A stretch of DNA of 64,000 nt from assembly GCA_024226555.1 (NCBI GenBank), contig JAAELO010000380.1:60617-124616 (forward strand). The letters run 5' to 3'. The notes beneath the pieces are model-generated. The model ran no database searches, was not told the origin of the DNA, and saw nothing but the letters and a program-made list of their open reading frames with translations. A program made the position numbers and the translations under genes. This document shows, in pieces, positions 1 through 8,360 of this stretch (position 1 is the first letter of the stretch; every line of letters starts with the position of its first letter). The stretch comes from Desulfobacterales bacterium. GTDB lineage: Bacteria; Desulfobacterota; Desulfobacteria; Desulfobacterales; JAAELO01.

Positions 1-186
1 GCTGAATGTATCTAATGCCATATCAGTTATTTCCTTCCATATCAGATCTCTTTTTTAAAAATTCTATAATAAAATTGATAGTTTAAATGTTCACATCATG
101 TTACAATATTAACAAGATACCATTTAATATGTGTCCCTCACTTTACTGATAACCAACCGTTTTTTAATGTTTCAAAAGGATTTTTT

Positions 187-1248
187 ATGAAAGAAAAGTG
201 GAAAATTCTTATTATTGATGATGAACCAATAAATACTGAAATCTTAAATGCCATTCTAAAAAATGACTATGAAGTTGTTATTTCAAATAATGGTAAAGAA
301 GTTATTGCTTTGACTGAAAAAGAATCACCTAATCTTATACTTTTAGATGTCCTTATGCCCGGAATTTCAGGATTTGATATTTGTAAGGGACTAAAGGCAA
401 ATCCTTTAACTGAAAAAATCCCTGTTATTTTTATAACAAATTTAAAAGATGCTGAGGATGAGAGTTATGGTTTAACAATTGGTGGTGTAGATTATATTAG
501 TAAACCTGTTTCAGCAGAGATTCTCCGTGCCAGAGTCGCAACGCATATTGCACTAAACAATCATAGAATAAATATTGAATCTAAAGTTGCAAGAAGAAAT
601 GCTGAACTTATAGAGATTCAAAGGGCAACCATTCATATGTTAGGCGAAGCTGGGCACTATAATGACACAGATACAGGTGTACATATCTGGAGGATGGCTG
701 CATTTTCAGGTGTTATTGCAAAAGCTGCCGGTTGGCATGATGAGAAAGTAAAAATGATAAAATTGGCTGCACCAATGCACGATACAGGTAAAATTGGAAT
801 CTCAGATAAAATTCTGAAAAAGACCACTCATCTCAATAAAGAGGAGTGGAATATAATGCAAACACATACCAGTATTGGTCACAATATACTTTTAAAAAGC
901 TCATCTGAACTTTTTTTAACTGCGGCAGATATTGCGCTGTATCATCATGAAAAATGGGATGGCACTGGCTACCCTGTTGGTTTGGAAAACGAACAGATAC
1001 CTGAATCAGCAAGAATAGTTGCTATTGCCGATGTGTTTGATGCCCTAACCACTAAAAGACCGTATAAAGAACCATGGCCAATTGATAAAGCTTTTGACGA
1101 GATAGAAAAAATGGGTGGCAATCACTTTGAACCCTCCCTTGTGGAGCTTTTCATGAAAAATATTGATGCGATTTTAAATGTTAAAAAAATGTGGGATAAT
1201 GAGGAACAGGTAACTAAGAAGAAGTTTTTATTCCCCCTTGAAAATTAG
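187..1248 (+). CDS. Response regulator with HD-GYP cyclic-di-GMP phosphodiesterase domain
   Basis: RpfG-type two-domain protein of 353 residues. The receiver domain (about 5-120) has the acidic pair D11/D12, the phosphoacceptor D54 in LLDVLMP and the conserved lysine in ISKP. The C-terminal HD-GYP domain (about 140-335) shows the HD pair in APMHDTGKIG, the HHEKWDGTGYP signature and the helix IADVFDALT. The family hydrolyses c-di-GMP in the cytoplasm when phosphorylated by a partner kinase. No kinase is adjacent; the nearest is the hybrid kinase at 10.7-13.2 kb, with no evidence of pairing. The start has a weak AAAGGA-like site. The 3' end overlaps the convergent neighbour by about 35 bases. 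Function call is strong; the signal sensed is unknown. Confidence 0.95.
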   Translation: MKEKWKILIIDDEPINTEILNAILKNDYEVVISNNGKEVIALTEKESPNLILLDVLMPGISGFDICKGLKANPLTEKIPVIFITNLKDAEDESYGLTIGGVDYISKPVSAEILRARVATHIALNNHRINIESKVARRNAELIEIQRATIHMLGEAGHYNDTDTGVHIWRMAAFSGVIAKAAGWHDEKVKMIKLAAPMHDTGKIGISDKILKKTTHLNKEEWNIMQTHTSIGHNILLKSSSELFLTAADIALYHHEKWDGTGYPVGLENEQIPESARIVAIADVFDALTTKRPYKEPWPIDKAFDEIEKMGGNHFEPSLVELFMKNIDAILNVKKMWDNEEQVTKKKFLFPLEN

Positions 1249-2512
1249 TCAGATTATTCTCATTATCAAAAACCAATCTGGTTTTTTCAATCTCAAAACC
1301 TGTACCTGAAAACTCTTTTTTTAATTCTGAGCTAATAATAAAACAGTCGAGATGTTTTGTATCTTTTATGAGTATTACTTTTGCATCATTTGGGTTATAT
1401 GGACCTGTTGTCAGAAGAGCTGTTTTAATTGCCATCATATCATCTCTAACTTTCACAGGAATAAATGCCTTTCTTAAAGACATACTGGTTAAAGCATTCA
1501 TAAGAGTTGCTTCATAATTCATCTTTTCAAAAACTTTCTCAGTTATTATATCTGCATTACCTACACCAATTGCATTACCACCTGTTTTGTCAGTTAGATT
1601 TAAAACAGCAACCCTTTTTGCATTGAGCTCTTTTGAAAAGTCATCCTCCATATAATCAAAGGTTCTTCCAGTAACATTTGGATCCATTCCGGCACCGCTA
1701 ATCTCTTTACCAATCTGGTCTATAATTAAAGCATCCAGATCATTTACAGGAAGATTCGGGAGATTCCTTTTTGCAATTTTTAAGAGATCCTTTTCAGATT
1801 CAAAGATATCAGAAGCTTCAATAGCCTTGATTTCCATTATTTCATCATAGGAGTTTTCAACTATAGCAACCCCAAATCGAATATTTGATTTTTCAACAGC
1901 AGATCGCCCCATTTTAATCAGAAGCTCCTGAAACCCATATTTCAAAGCCATATTATGATATGTCATAGCCCCCAGATGTTTCCCCATTCCCACACAGATC
2001 ATCTTCAAAAGTCCACTTTCGATCTTACCCTTGAATTTTGTGTGTGATTTAATCCGGTTTATGCATATGGAATGATCTGCATCCATACAATCTTTTGAGA
2101 AATATACAGGGACCTCTCCAAAAACCTTACCAATCTTATCAACATCAAGGCTGGATTTTATCTGTACACCACAGGTATCCTCAGAAACACCTAATTTTTC
2201 AAGCACTTCAACTTGTCCATCTGTTGTAGCACCACCGTGACTTCCCATAGCAGGGACAATAAAAGGAACTCCTCCCTTATCGCTGATAAATGTACAAACC
2301 GTTTTAACTATTTCAGGAAGGTCCGATATGCCTCTGCTACCAACACAGACTGCGACTTTATCATTTTTCTTGATTTTAATGTTTCGATAAACAGCTGTTA
2401 GCTCTTTCTTTAGCTTAGATATGTATTCAATTTTAGTTGAAGGGTATTTTGCCCTTACTTTGTAAAAATCCGGCAGAACAATGTCATCTTCAAGATAGGG
2501 AGGATATCTCAT
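1214..2512 (-). CDS. Lactate racemase-like (LarA/DUF2088-related) protein
   Basis: Cytoplasmic protein of 432 residues. It contains a glycine-rich region (MGSHGGATTDGQ) and the stretch NRIKSHTKFKGKIESGLLKM followed by VGMGKHLGA, which resembles the N-terminal domain of the nickel-dependent lactate racemase LarA and the larger DUF2088 group. True LarA racemases need the LarB/C/E cofactor system, none of which is in the window, so racemase activity is not shown. It lies 38 bases downstream of murI on the same strand and is probably co-transcribed with it. The start has an AGGA sequence upstream. It could also act on another 2-hydroxyacid. Family call is moderate, substrate unknown. Confidence 0.7.
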   Translation of the reverse strand: MRYPPYLEDDIVLPDFYKVRAKYPSTKIEYISKLKKELTAVYRNIKIKKNDKVAVCVGSRGISDLPEIVKTVCTFISDKGGVPFIVPAMGSHGGATTDGQVEVLEKLGVSEDTCGVQIKSSLDVDKIGKVFGEVPVYFSKDCMDADHSICINRIKSHTKFKGKIESGLLKMICVGMGKHLGAMTYHNMALKYGFQELLIKMGRSAVEKSNIRFGVAIVENSYDEIMEIKAIEASDIFESEKDLLKIAKRNLPNLPVNDLDALIIDQIGKEISGAGMDPNVTGRTFDYMEDDFSKELNAKRVAVLNLTDKTGGNAIGVGNADIITEKVFEKMNYEATLMNALTSMSLRKAFIPVKVRDDMMAIKTALLTTGPYNPNDAKVILIKDTKHLDCFIISSELKKEFSGTGFEIEKTRLVFDNENNLTNFQGGIKTSS

Positions 2513-2550
2513 TGTTTAGTGTTTCCTACTCTTTAGAGGGTTGCCATCGG

Positions 2551-3336
2551 TTAAATTTCAATATGTTTCAGTTCAATCCTCTTCTTTATTATAGATCTTG
2601 CTGTAATTTTAAACTGCTCAGTGACATCTGAAACAAAAAAATCTGTTTTTCCATTTTTACTAAGGGATTTGTCAAAATCCGGGTTCTCCTGTAAAAAATT
2701 AACGACTTCATCAGTAACCGCTTCTGCAGAATCAATCAATTTAACCCTCTTGCCAGCTTTTCTCTGTATAACATCCTTTAAAACCGGGTAATGTGTACAA
2801 CCCAATACCAGAGTATCTATCTGCCTCACTTTCAAAGGCTGGATATATTTTTTAACAATCATTGCAGTTTCAGGTCTTTCAGTCCATCCCTCTTCAACCA
2901 AAGGAACCAGAAGCGGGCATGGTTCTGAAAAGACAGAAGCAGATTTATCAAACCCTTTAATCATCTTCTCATACACATTACTTTTGATAGTACCACGCGT
3001 TCCAATAATTCCGATCTGTTTTTTTCTGGACTCTTTTAAAGCTCTCTTTACAGCAGGTGAGATAACCTCAAAAACAGGTGTATCAAAATTTTCTTTAACT
3101 TTTTCTGTGGCAACAGAAGATGCCGTATTACAAGCCATAATTATTAGCTTTGCACCTTTTTCCATAAGTAGCTTACTATTCTCTAAAGAATAATTAATAA
3201 CAGTTCCACAACTTTTAGTTCCATAAGGCGTTCTTGCCGTGTCACCAAAATAAACAATATCATATCCGGGAAGCTTTTCCATAATCGCTTTTACAGTAGT
3301 AAGCCCACCAATTCCTGAATCAAATATACCAATCAT
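2551..3336 (-). CDS. murI: Glutamate racemase
   Basis: Interconverts L- and D-glutamate for peptidoglycan synthesis, in the cytoplasm, without cofactor. The 261-residue length is typical. Visible family motifs are the N-terminal IFDSGIGGLT with YFGDTARTPYG, the first catalytic cysteine in MACNTASS and the second in LGCTHYP. It is the first gene of a likely two-gene minus-strand unit with the LarA-like gene. A divergent small ORF starts about 100 bases upstream, leaving a short AT-rich promoter region. Nothing unusual. Confidence 0.97.
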   Translation of the reverse strand: MIGIFDSGIGGLTTVKAIMEKLPGYDIVYFGDTARTPYGTKSCGTVINYSLENSKLLMEKGAKLIIMACNTASSVATEKVKENFDTPVFEVISPAVKRALKESRKKQIGIIGTRGTIKSNVYEKMIKGFDKSASVFSEPCPLLVPLVEEGWTERPETAMIVKKYIQPLKVRQIDTLVLGCTHYPVLKDVIQRKAGKRVKLIDSAEAVTDEVVNFLQENPDFDKSLSKNGKTDFFVSDVTEQFKITARSIIKKRIELKHIEI

Positions 3337-3434
3337 AAATTAAAAAGAGTTTTACTCATAAATTTTAATGTTTTATAAAAAAGAAAATACATATTTTCTC
3401 TACTTTTTGAAAACTTATAACATATGGGGTCAAA

Positions 3435-3686
3435 TTGAAACCAAAAATGAATCAGAAAATTTTTTCTCTAAATTTATCAGTTGAAACAACATCGGTATAC
3501 CTTGCTTGTTGCGGTCTTACAGATGAAAATCAGACAGTTTCAAAAAGTGCTCTTATATCTGTTTGGAGCTCATCGGTAGAATCACTTGAGAAAAGCCTAA
3601 AAGAACTTATAAAAAAGAATATTCTTGTGGAACAACCGGGTGATGATCCGGTCTATTTACTCACAGATGAAGGTAGCTGGGTTTAA
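3435..3686 (+). CDS. Small hypothetical protein, winged-helix-like
   Basis: 83 residues. The chosen start is TTG with GGGG about six bases upstream; an in-frame ATG exists four codons later at 3447. The pattern of three helices followed by LEKSLKELIKKNILVEQPG...VYLLTDEG looks like the recognition helix and wing of a small winged-helix DNA-binding or adaptor domain, but no family is recognised. Three bases separate it from the next gene, so it opens a three-gene cassette with the 191-residue protein and the leucine-rich-repeat protein. Cassette membership is seen; any regulatory role is inference. Confidence 0.55.
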   Translation: MKPKMNQKIFSLNLSVETTSVYLACCGLTDENQTVSKSALISVWSSSVESLEKSLKELIKKNILVEQPGDDPVYLLTDEGSWV

Positions 3687-3689
3687 TAG

Positions 3690-4265
3690 ATGGAAGGTGT
3701 TCAGATAAAATTCATATTCCAACTGGACTCAAAAGATATTGAAAAAGAGTTGAAAGATGTAACAATTCAGGAAATTATTGAAGAAGCTTTCAAACACGAA
3801 GGAAATAAAAGTTGCTGCGCCTTTAAAGGCGGCTTTGAAATAAAAAAGTCCGGGAAGATCTGGAACAGTCTTGATGGATGGCTTTTGTATGATGACCTCT
3901 ATATGGCTTTCAATATTATTAAATCTTTAATCCATATTTTGAATGGTGAAAAAAAATCTGATTTCTTTTTTTATGAAGAATCACAAGCCTCAATGTTTTT
4001 GAAAGGTGAAAACATAACACTCATAGACAAGGCTTTTGGAAAAATCATCTTTGAAGCAACGGATTTTAAACTTTCTGCATTTGCAAAAGAGATTTTAAAA
4101 GAAGGGGAAAAATTAAACTCTTTTATTAAAAAATTAATCATTGAACTTGATAGATACGATGATAATTTAAGAGCTAAAGATATGATTGATCACCTGAAAA
4201 GTATAAACAGTCACGAGATTATTTACGAGTTGAATACACTAATGAAAAAAATGGAAATGATATAG
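3690..4265 (+). CDS. Hypothetical protein, middle gene of the LRR cassette
   Basis: 191 residues, not recognised. It is predicted soluble and mixed alpha/beta in its first 120 residues with a highly charged helical C-terminus (KEILKEGEKLNSFIKKL, HLKSINSHEIIYELN). A CC pair (KSCCAF) near residue 42 is the only notable cysteine feature. It starts 3 bases after the small winged-helix-like gene and ends 8 bases before the LRR gene, so the three are almost certainly translated from one message. No signal peptide or membrane segment. Function cannot be assigned. Confidence 0.65.
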   Translation: MEGVQIKFIFQLDSKDIEKELKDVTIQEIIEEAFKHEGNKSCCAFKGGFEIKKSGKIWNSLDGWLLYDDLYMAFNIIKSLIHILNGEKKSDFFFYEESQASMFLKGENITLIDKAFGKIIFEATDFKLSAFAKEILKEGEKLNSFIKKLIIELDRYDDNLRAKDMIDHLKSINSHEIIYELNTLMKKMEMI

Positions 4266-4273
4266 GATATTAT

Positions 4274-5374
4274 ATGTTTGATGATGAATTATTGGTTGTT
4301 GAGAATGGAAATTTCAAAAAAGTAGACCTTAGCAAATTTCCTGTTGAAAATGCTTTTAATATTGAACTTGAAAAAACAAAAACTTTTGGGGTTCATATTT
4401 CATTTGTTGGAAATGAATATGGAGCAGGTTTTCCATGGTGGGATAATGCTGATGTTCAAATAAGAAAATATACTGAAAAAAACATTCCATATGGTGATAT
4501 AGAATCGCCCCACATTGATCTTGAGCAGGGATGGCAAATTTGCATTTTTAAAGAAAAAGATTACATATACATTCTGACAGGTTTAGAGCCAGGAGAAGAC
4601 AGGTATTATAGCTGGTATCGGGTTAACTTTGATACATATAGAAACGCCTGGTTACAAACAATTGAAAAATGCAAAAAAGAGTGTGTGGCCTTTGAATCCA
4701 TTGATGAAGCGATGGAAAATAAAGACAGAGTAAAGGAGCTTGTATTAAACTATACAGGGAATGTCGGTTTTCCTGAGGAAATTTTTCAATTTCCTAATTT
4801 AGAAAAACTAAAATTTATGGGTGACAAAATAGGTGAAATTCCAATTGAGATAGGGAAGTTAATAAACCTTAAAACTCTTGCTTTTAGCGGAGCGGACTTG
4901 AAGAAACTCCCGGAAACACTGAATAAACTTACAAATCTCAAAGAGCTTTATTTAAATCATAATAAATTCAAAGAGTTTCCTTATATAATTTTAAGCATAA
5001 AAAGTCTTGAAACATTAGATATCTGTGACAGCAAATATCCTCTTTCCATTCCTCCAAATATTAATAAACTAATAAACCTCCACTCACTTTGGTTAAACAG
5101 ATCTAATATAAATACGATACCAGATAAAATTGGTGATCTTTCAAAATTAATATTATTGAGTATTTCTGACAATCCTATAGATTATCTGCCAGAATCACTA
5201 ACAAACCTCTCAAGCCTTGAAACCTTATATTGCACCCATGCAAATCTAAATAAATTACCACAGAATCTGTCTGAGCTTAAATCAATCAAGGTTTTCCAAG
5301 TAAATAATAATAATTTAACAAAAGATGAAAAGGACAGGGCCAAAGGAATTTTGAAGGATGCTTTTGTAGATTAA
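4274..5374 (+). CDS. Leucine-rich-repeat protein with unknown N-terminal domain
   Basis: 366 residues. Residues 1-165 form an aromatic-rich domain of unknown type (GAGFPWWDNADVQ, EPGEDRYYSWYRV). Residues about 170-350 are seven or so leucine-rich repeats of roughly 23 residues, with units such as LINLKTLAFSGADLKKLP, LTNLKELYLNHNKFKEFP and LSSLETLYCTHANLNKLP. The LP spacing resembles the bacterial/plant intracellular type. No signal peptide, so it is probably cytosolic and used for protein-protein binding. It is the last gene of a tight three-gene unit. LRR assignment is firm; role unknown. Confidence 0.85.
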   Translation: MFDDELLVVENGNFKKVDLSKFPVENAFNIELEKTKTFGVHISFVGNEYGAGFPWWDNADVQIRKYTEKNIPYGDIESPHIDLEQGWQICIFKEKDYIYILTGLEPGEDRYYSWYRVNFDTYRNAWLQTIEKCKKECVAFESIDEAMENKDRVKELVLNYTGNVGFPEEIFQFPNLEKLKFMGDKIGEIPIEIGKLINLKTLAFSGADLKKLPETLNKLTNLKELYLNHNKFKEFPYIILSIKSLETLDICDSKYPLSIPPNINKLINLHSLWLNRSNINTIPDKIGDLSKLILLSISDNPIDYLPESLTNLSSLETLYCTHANLNKLPQNLSELKSIKVFQVNNNNLTKDEKDRAKGILKDAFVD

Positions 5375-5720
5375 AGGTTCCTAAAGTTGGAAATTTCTAC
5401 ACTGCCATTAGTTTTCTGTGAATAATTTTTACATCATATTGTCAAGATTATCACAGAAACTGAAATATCAATTCACACATACCAATATGCCTTGGCAATT
5501 CTCTGTTTATAGTTTTGTTATACATTAAAATTAATATAAATACTAAGTTTTAACATACCATAATTGCTGATTATTTTGTTAAGCATATCTTCTTATCTTA
5601 AAAAACACACTTTATGTGTGCCACAAATAGCTACACAAATATATTGACACACTTTGAAATATCTTATATTTATTTAAGTAAATACAAACGAATCATAATA
5701 TGGTCAAAAGGTGTTAATAG
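5375..5720. other. Intergenic, AT-rich, with one promoter-like site
   Basis: No ORF of convincing coding character. It contains a short stem at about 5606-5620 (CACAC/GTGTG) and a promoter-like pair near the 3' end, listed separately. No palindromic-family element is present. Confidence 0.5.
5644..5672 (+). promoter_or_regulatory. Candidate sigma-70 promoter for the gene at 5721
   Basis: A perfect TTGACA at 5644-5649 is followed after 15-17 bases by TATATT (5665-5670) or TATTTA (5667-5672). It lies about 50 bases upstream of the start codon. Seen in sequence only. Confidence 0.45.
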
Positions 5721-6293
5721 ATGAAAAAAACTACTGATACAGGTTTTAGGTTTGGCGAATTTAATATGCCCGATACTTCTGAAGATATGGCTGAGATCTC
5801 AAAAAGTGTTAAAGAGGTTTTAAGTAGCTCTGAAAATCAAAAAAAGAATAAAACCACCCACAGCATCTCAAAATTATCACAGGTCTTAATAAAGGACTTT
5901 GCAGAGGAATGCAAAGTTACCCAGGGAAGCATAGTGGAGATAGCTCCACTACTGTTCAGAATGCTGACAATTCGCTCAATGGAAAAAAGAAAAAAAACCC
6001 TTGATACTTTGCTGCTGTTAAAAAACCAGATCAGCAGCTCTCTTGAATCTATTACCCAGTTATCACCACACCTTGAGTGCTATGTTGACTATATTGATCA
6101 GGCCCTTTCCGAAATGTTTAAAGCAGAAGTTAGCGCTGTAAACACTAAAAATTATAAAGGTGTTGACAGAGATGGGTTTAAAATTCTTTCTGAAGTACCG
6201 GATTCAAAAGAGAATATCCCCTATTACAAGGAAGTTAGAGAGTCTTTAAATGACAGCGAGGTTCTTTTGAAGCTATTTGAAACATTAATTTAA
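5721..6293 (+). CDS. Hypothetical protein, helical
   Basis: 190 residues, not recognised. The first 55 residues are polar and look flexible; the remainder is predicted all-helical, with a Ser/Thr-rich start and a leucine-rich segment (LLFRMLTIRS, LDTLLLLKNQISSSLESI). No transmembrane segment or signal peptide. AAAGGTG eight bases before the ATG is a good ribosome-binding site. It is followed after 27 bases by a small membrane protein on the same strand, so the two may be co-transcribed. Codon use is like the neighbours. Confidence 0.65.
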   Translation: MKKTTDTGFRFGEFNMPDTSEDMAEISKSVKEVLSSSENQKKNKTTHSISKLSQVLIKDFAEECKVTQGSIVEIAPLLFRMLTIRSMEKRKKTLDTLLLLKNQISSSLESITQLSPHLECYVDYIDQALSEMFKAEVSAVNTKNYKGVDRDGFKILSEVPDSKENIPYYKEVRESLNDSEVLLKLFETLI

Positions 6294-6320
6294 TTTTTTT
6301 TATATAAAAGGAGCAACCAA

Positions 6321-6698
6321 ATGACAGGAAAAATTTTATTGATTATCGGTGGTGTTTACCACCTTCTTTTTGCAATCTTCCATCTTTTTTGGCCCAAACT
6401 GTTTCAGTGGGATAAAAACCTTTCATCCTTAGATGAAATCAATCGCCAATTAATGCCAATAATGAGTGGTCTTTTTATCTATATCTATATTGTTATATTT
6501 ATTATGTCTTCTTTTTTTAGCGAAAGTATAATTGGAAACTCGCTTGGAAATGTTTTTCTATTATCTATTGCAGGGTTTTGGTTTTTAAGAGCTGGCATGC
6601 AAATCGTCTACTATGGCCTGAAAGAAAAAGCAGCAGTTGTATTTTTTATTATTTTTATTGCAGGAATTGGGCTATATACAATCCCTGCGATAATTTAG
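6321..6698 (+). CDS. Small integral membrane protein (four helices)
   Basis: 125 residues with four hydrophobic segments at about 2-22, 48-68, 76-96 and 103-123 and little else, so an inner-membrane protein. AAAGGAG precedes the ATG at good spacing. It lies immediately downstream of the 190-residue hypothetical gene. No catalytic motif is visible and the family is not recognised. Confidence 0.65.
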   Translation: MTGKILLIIGGVYHLLFAIFHLFWPKLFQWDKNLSSLDEINRQLMPIMSGLFIYIYIVIFIMSSFFSESIIGNSLGNVFLLSIAGFWFLRAGMQIVYYGLKEKAAVVFFIIFIAGIGLYTIPAII

Positions 6699-6790
6699 AT
6701 TAATTGCCTTAACAATTCTTTACATTGTGGAAAAAGAACAGCAAAAGAGTTTTAATATTTTATAAATTACAACATTTGCTTTTCCCCTTA

Positions 6791-6816
6791 GGCGGAGTCC
6801 TTGATGAGACTCCGCC
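6791..6816. terminator. GC-rich hairpin, terminator-like
   Basis: Perfect 9-bp stem, GGCGGAGTC (6791-6799) with GACTCCGCC (6808-6816), 8-base loop. It is far more GC-rich than its surroundings and has no U-tract, so it may be a structural element rather than an intrinsic terminator. Confidence 0.4.
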
Positions 6817-7017
6817 TGCCCCTACGCAAATTACGAACAATTATTGTAAACTTCAAAATATGATTGCTTAACTTTTCAAAAGTTTAGCTTTCATTTGGCT
6901 AAGTAAAAAACATCATTTGCAAGCAAATAAAAAGCATAGCATTTTTATTTTAGTGCCCATAAATTTTTCAAAGGCTGAGACATATTTCCCAATACTTAAG
7001 AACAAAGTTTATTCCAG

Positions 7018-7050
7018 AGTCTAATAATTAGAATTTTGGGGAAAATACAA
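7018..7050 (+). repeat. Degenerate left-half remnant of the palindromic-element family
   Basis: CTAATAATTAGAATTTTGG followed by AAAATACAAG matches the left half of the 130-bp element found elsewhere in the window. The GGGAAC end and the whole right half are missing. Confidence 0.55.
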
Positions 7051-7057
7051 GTTAGAC

Positions 7058-7112
7058 CTATAGTTGATATCCGGAGGAATATTTATAATATTTCGAGGAT
7101 TATCAACTATAG
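7058..7112. repeat. Nested inverted repeat
   Basis: Outer arms CTATAGTTGATA (7058-7069) and TATCAACTATAG (7101-7112) are a perfect 12-bp inverted repeat. Inside are TCC/GGA and a further AATATT-TAT-AATATT palindrome. It sits just beyond the 3' end of the HMG-CoA reductase gene and could end transcription from both sides. Confidence 0.6.
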
Positions 7113-7149
7113 TATAACGATGGATTTTTTTCAAAAGGCAATTATTAGT

Positions 7150-8322
7150 TCATTTATTTCGGCCGTATTCATCATGACTTGATACCCATTCCCCTGCCAT
7201 AACTGCGCTTGCAAGTGATATCTCCCCACATAAAACAGTTGCTGCAATAATTTCAGCTAACTTATTCACTTTTCCTGACCCTGAACAACCAAGAATATCA
7301 AGGCATTCTTTTTGTGTGGCAAGACTGGTTCCACCTCCATAAGTTGCAACTATAAGTGATGGAATTGTTATGGAGTAATAATAATCCCCTTCTGTTGTTT
7401 TTTCAGCATATACTAACGCTGCACAGGATTCAGCAACATTTGCAACATCCTGCCCTGTTGCAATAAACATGGCCGTAATTCCGTTGGCAGAATGCGCTCC
7501 ATTGTTGTTTGAACCAGCCATAAAACTTCCTAAAAGACTTACCTGTCTCTGTCTGATCAGGATATCAACCGGGGCTCCTGCAAGATTCTCAAGAATATGA
7601 GCAGGAATAACAATCTCTGCAACAACTCTCTTTCCCCTTGTTCTCAAAGTATTCATATACGAAGGTTTTTTATCAGTATCGATATTACCTGAAAGAAGAT
7701 AGCGCTCAAGATAACCTGGGTAATTACTTTTAATCCACTCACATGCAACAAAAGTTGCTTTTCCTACCATGTTTTGCCCTGCCGCATCTCCAGTAGTAAA
7801 GTTGAATCTCAAGAACATCATTTTGCTGGCAGGGTATTGTTCTACATCACGGAGCTTACCTGATTTTGTTGTTCCTTCTGCAGCTTCCTTTATATTATTA
7901 AAATTTTCGGTTATCCATTTTCCGAATCTTTTGGATTCTCTTGCATCTTTAAAGTGAAATACAGGAGCTCTTTGCATGGCATCATCAAGAACTGTGGTTT
8001 TTACTCCGCCACTTTCATGCACAACCTTCATTCCCCTGTTATAACTGGCAACAAGAGTTCCTTCTGTTGTGGCCATTGGAATGTAAAACTCTCCTTTTGC
8101 CTGTTCGCCATTTACCAGGAGTGGCCCTGCAAAGCCAATTGGTATTTGTGCAACTCCTGAGAAATGTTCTATGTTTCCAGGAAGATTAGCAGGGTCGAAG
8201 GAGTATTTACTAATGTGCTCTGTTTTTGCCCCTGTCTTCTCTTCAACAAACTCAACTCTTTTAGTTGCCATCTCATTAGTGTAATCTTCAGGTCCGGTTT
8301 TTCTTGGGATAGAATGTCTCAT
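7150..8322 (-). CDS. Hydroxymethylglutaryl-CoA reductase (class I type)
   Basis: Reduces HMG-CoA to mevalonate with NAD(P)H, cytosolic here because no membrane segment is present. The 390-residue protein is essentially the catalytic domain. All four catalytic residues of the class I enzymes can be placed: Glu87 in MATTEGTLVAS, Lys218 in SGNIDTDKKP, Asp292 in GQDVANV and His383 in SSHDEYGRNK near the C-terminus. The GDAAGQN and YGGGTSLATQ motifs are also present. AGAGGAG precedes the ATG. It follows the double-TetR gene by 38 bases and is probably co-transcribed and autoregulated with it. No other mevalonate-pathway gene is in the window. Confidence 0.93.
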   Translation of the reverse strand: MRHSIPRKTGPEDYTNEMATKRVEFVEEKTGAKTEHISKYSFDPANLPGNIEHFSGVAQIPIGFAGPLLVNGEQAKGEFYIPMATTEGTLVASYNRGMKVVHESGGVKTTVLDDAMQRAPVFHFKDARESKRFGKWITENFNNIKEAAEGTTKSGKLRDVEQYPASKMMFLRFNFTTGDAAGQNMVGKATFVACEWIKSNYPGYLERYLLSGNIDTDKKPSYMNTLRTRGKRVVAEIVIPAHILENLAGAPVDILIRQRQVSLLGSFMAGSNNNGAHSANGITAMFIATGQDVANVAESCAALVYAEKTTEGDYYYSITIPSLIVATYGGGTSLATQKECLDILGCSGSGKVNKLAEIIAATVLCGEISLASAVMAGEWVSSHDEYGRNK

Positions 8323-8360
8323 CGTTAAATCTTCTCCTCTTAATTATTTAGAATGAAAAA

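Larger units (their letters stand above)
6699..7149. other. Intergenic region between convergent genes, with hairpins and repeat remnants
   Basis: Holds a GC-rich hairpin at 6791-6816, a short stretch (about 6885-6960) similar to one at about 40240-40310, a degenerate left half of the palindromic-element family at about 7018-7050 and a nested inverted repeat at 7058-7112. No coding sequence. Confidence 0.6.

Noticed and set aside
1..186. Possible feature in the first 186 bases
   Set aside because: AT-rich leader with no ORF, hairpin or convincing promoter visible.
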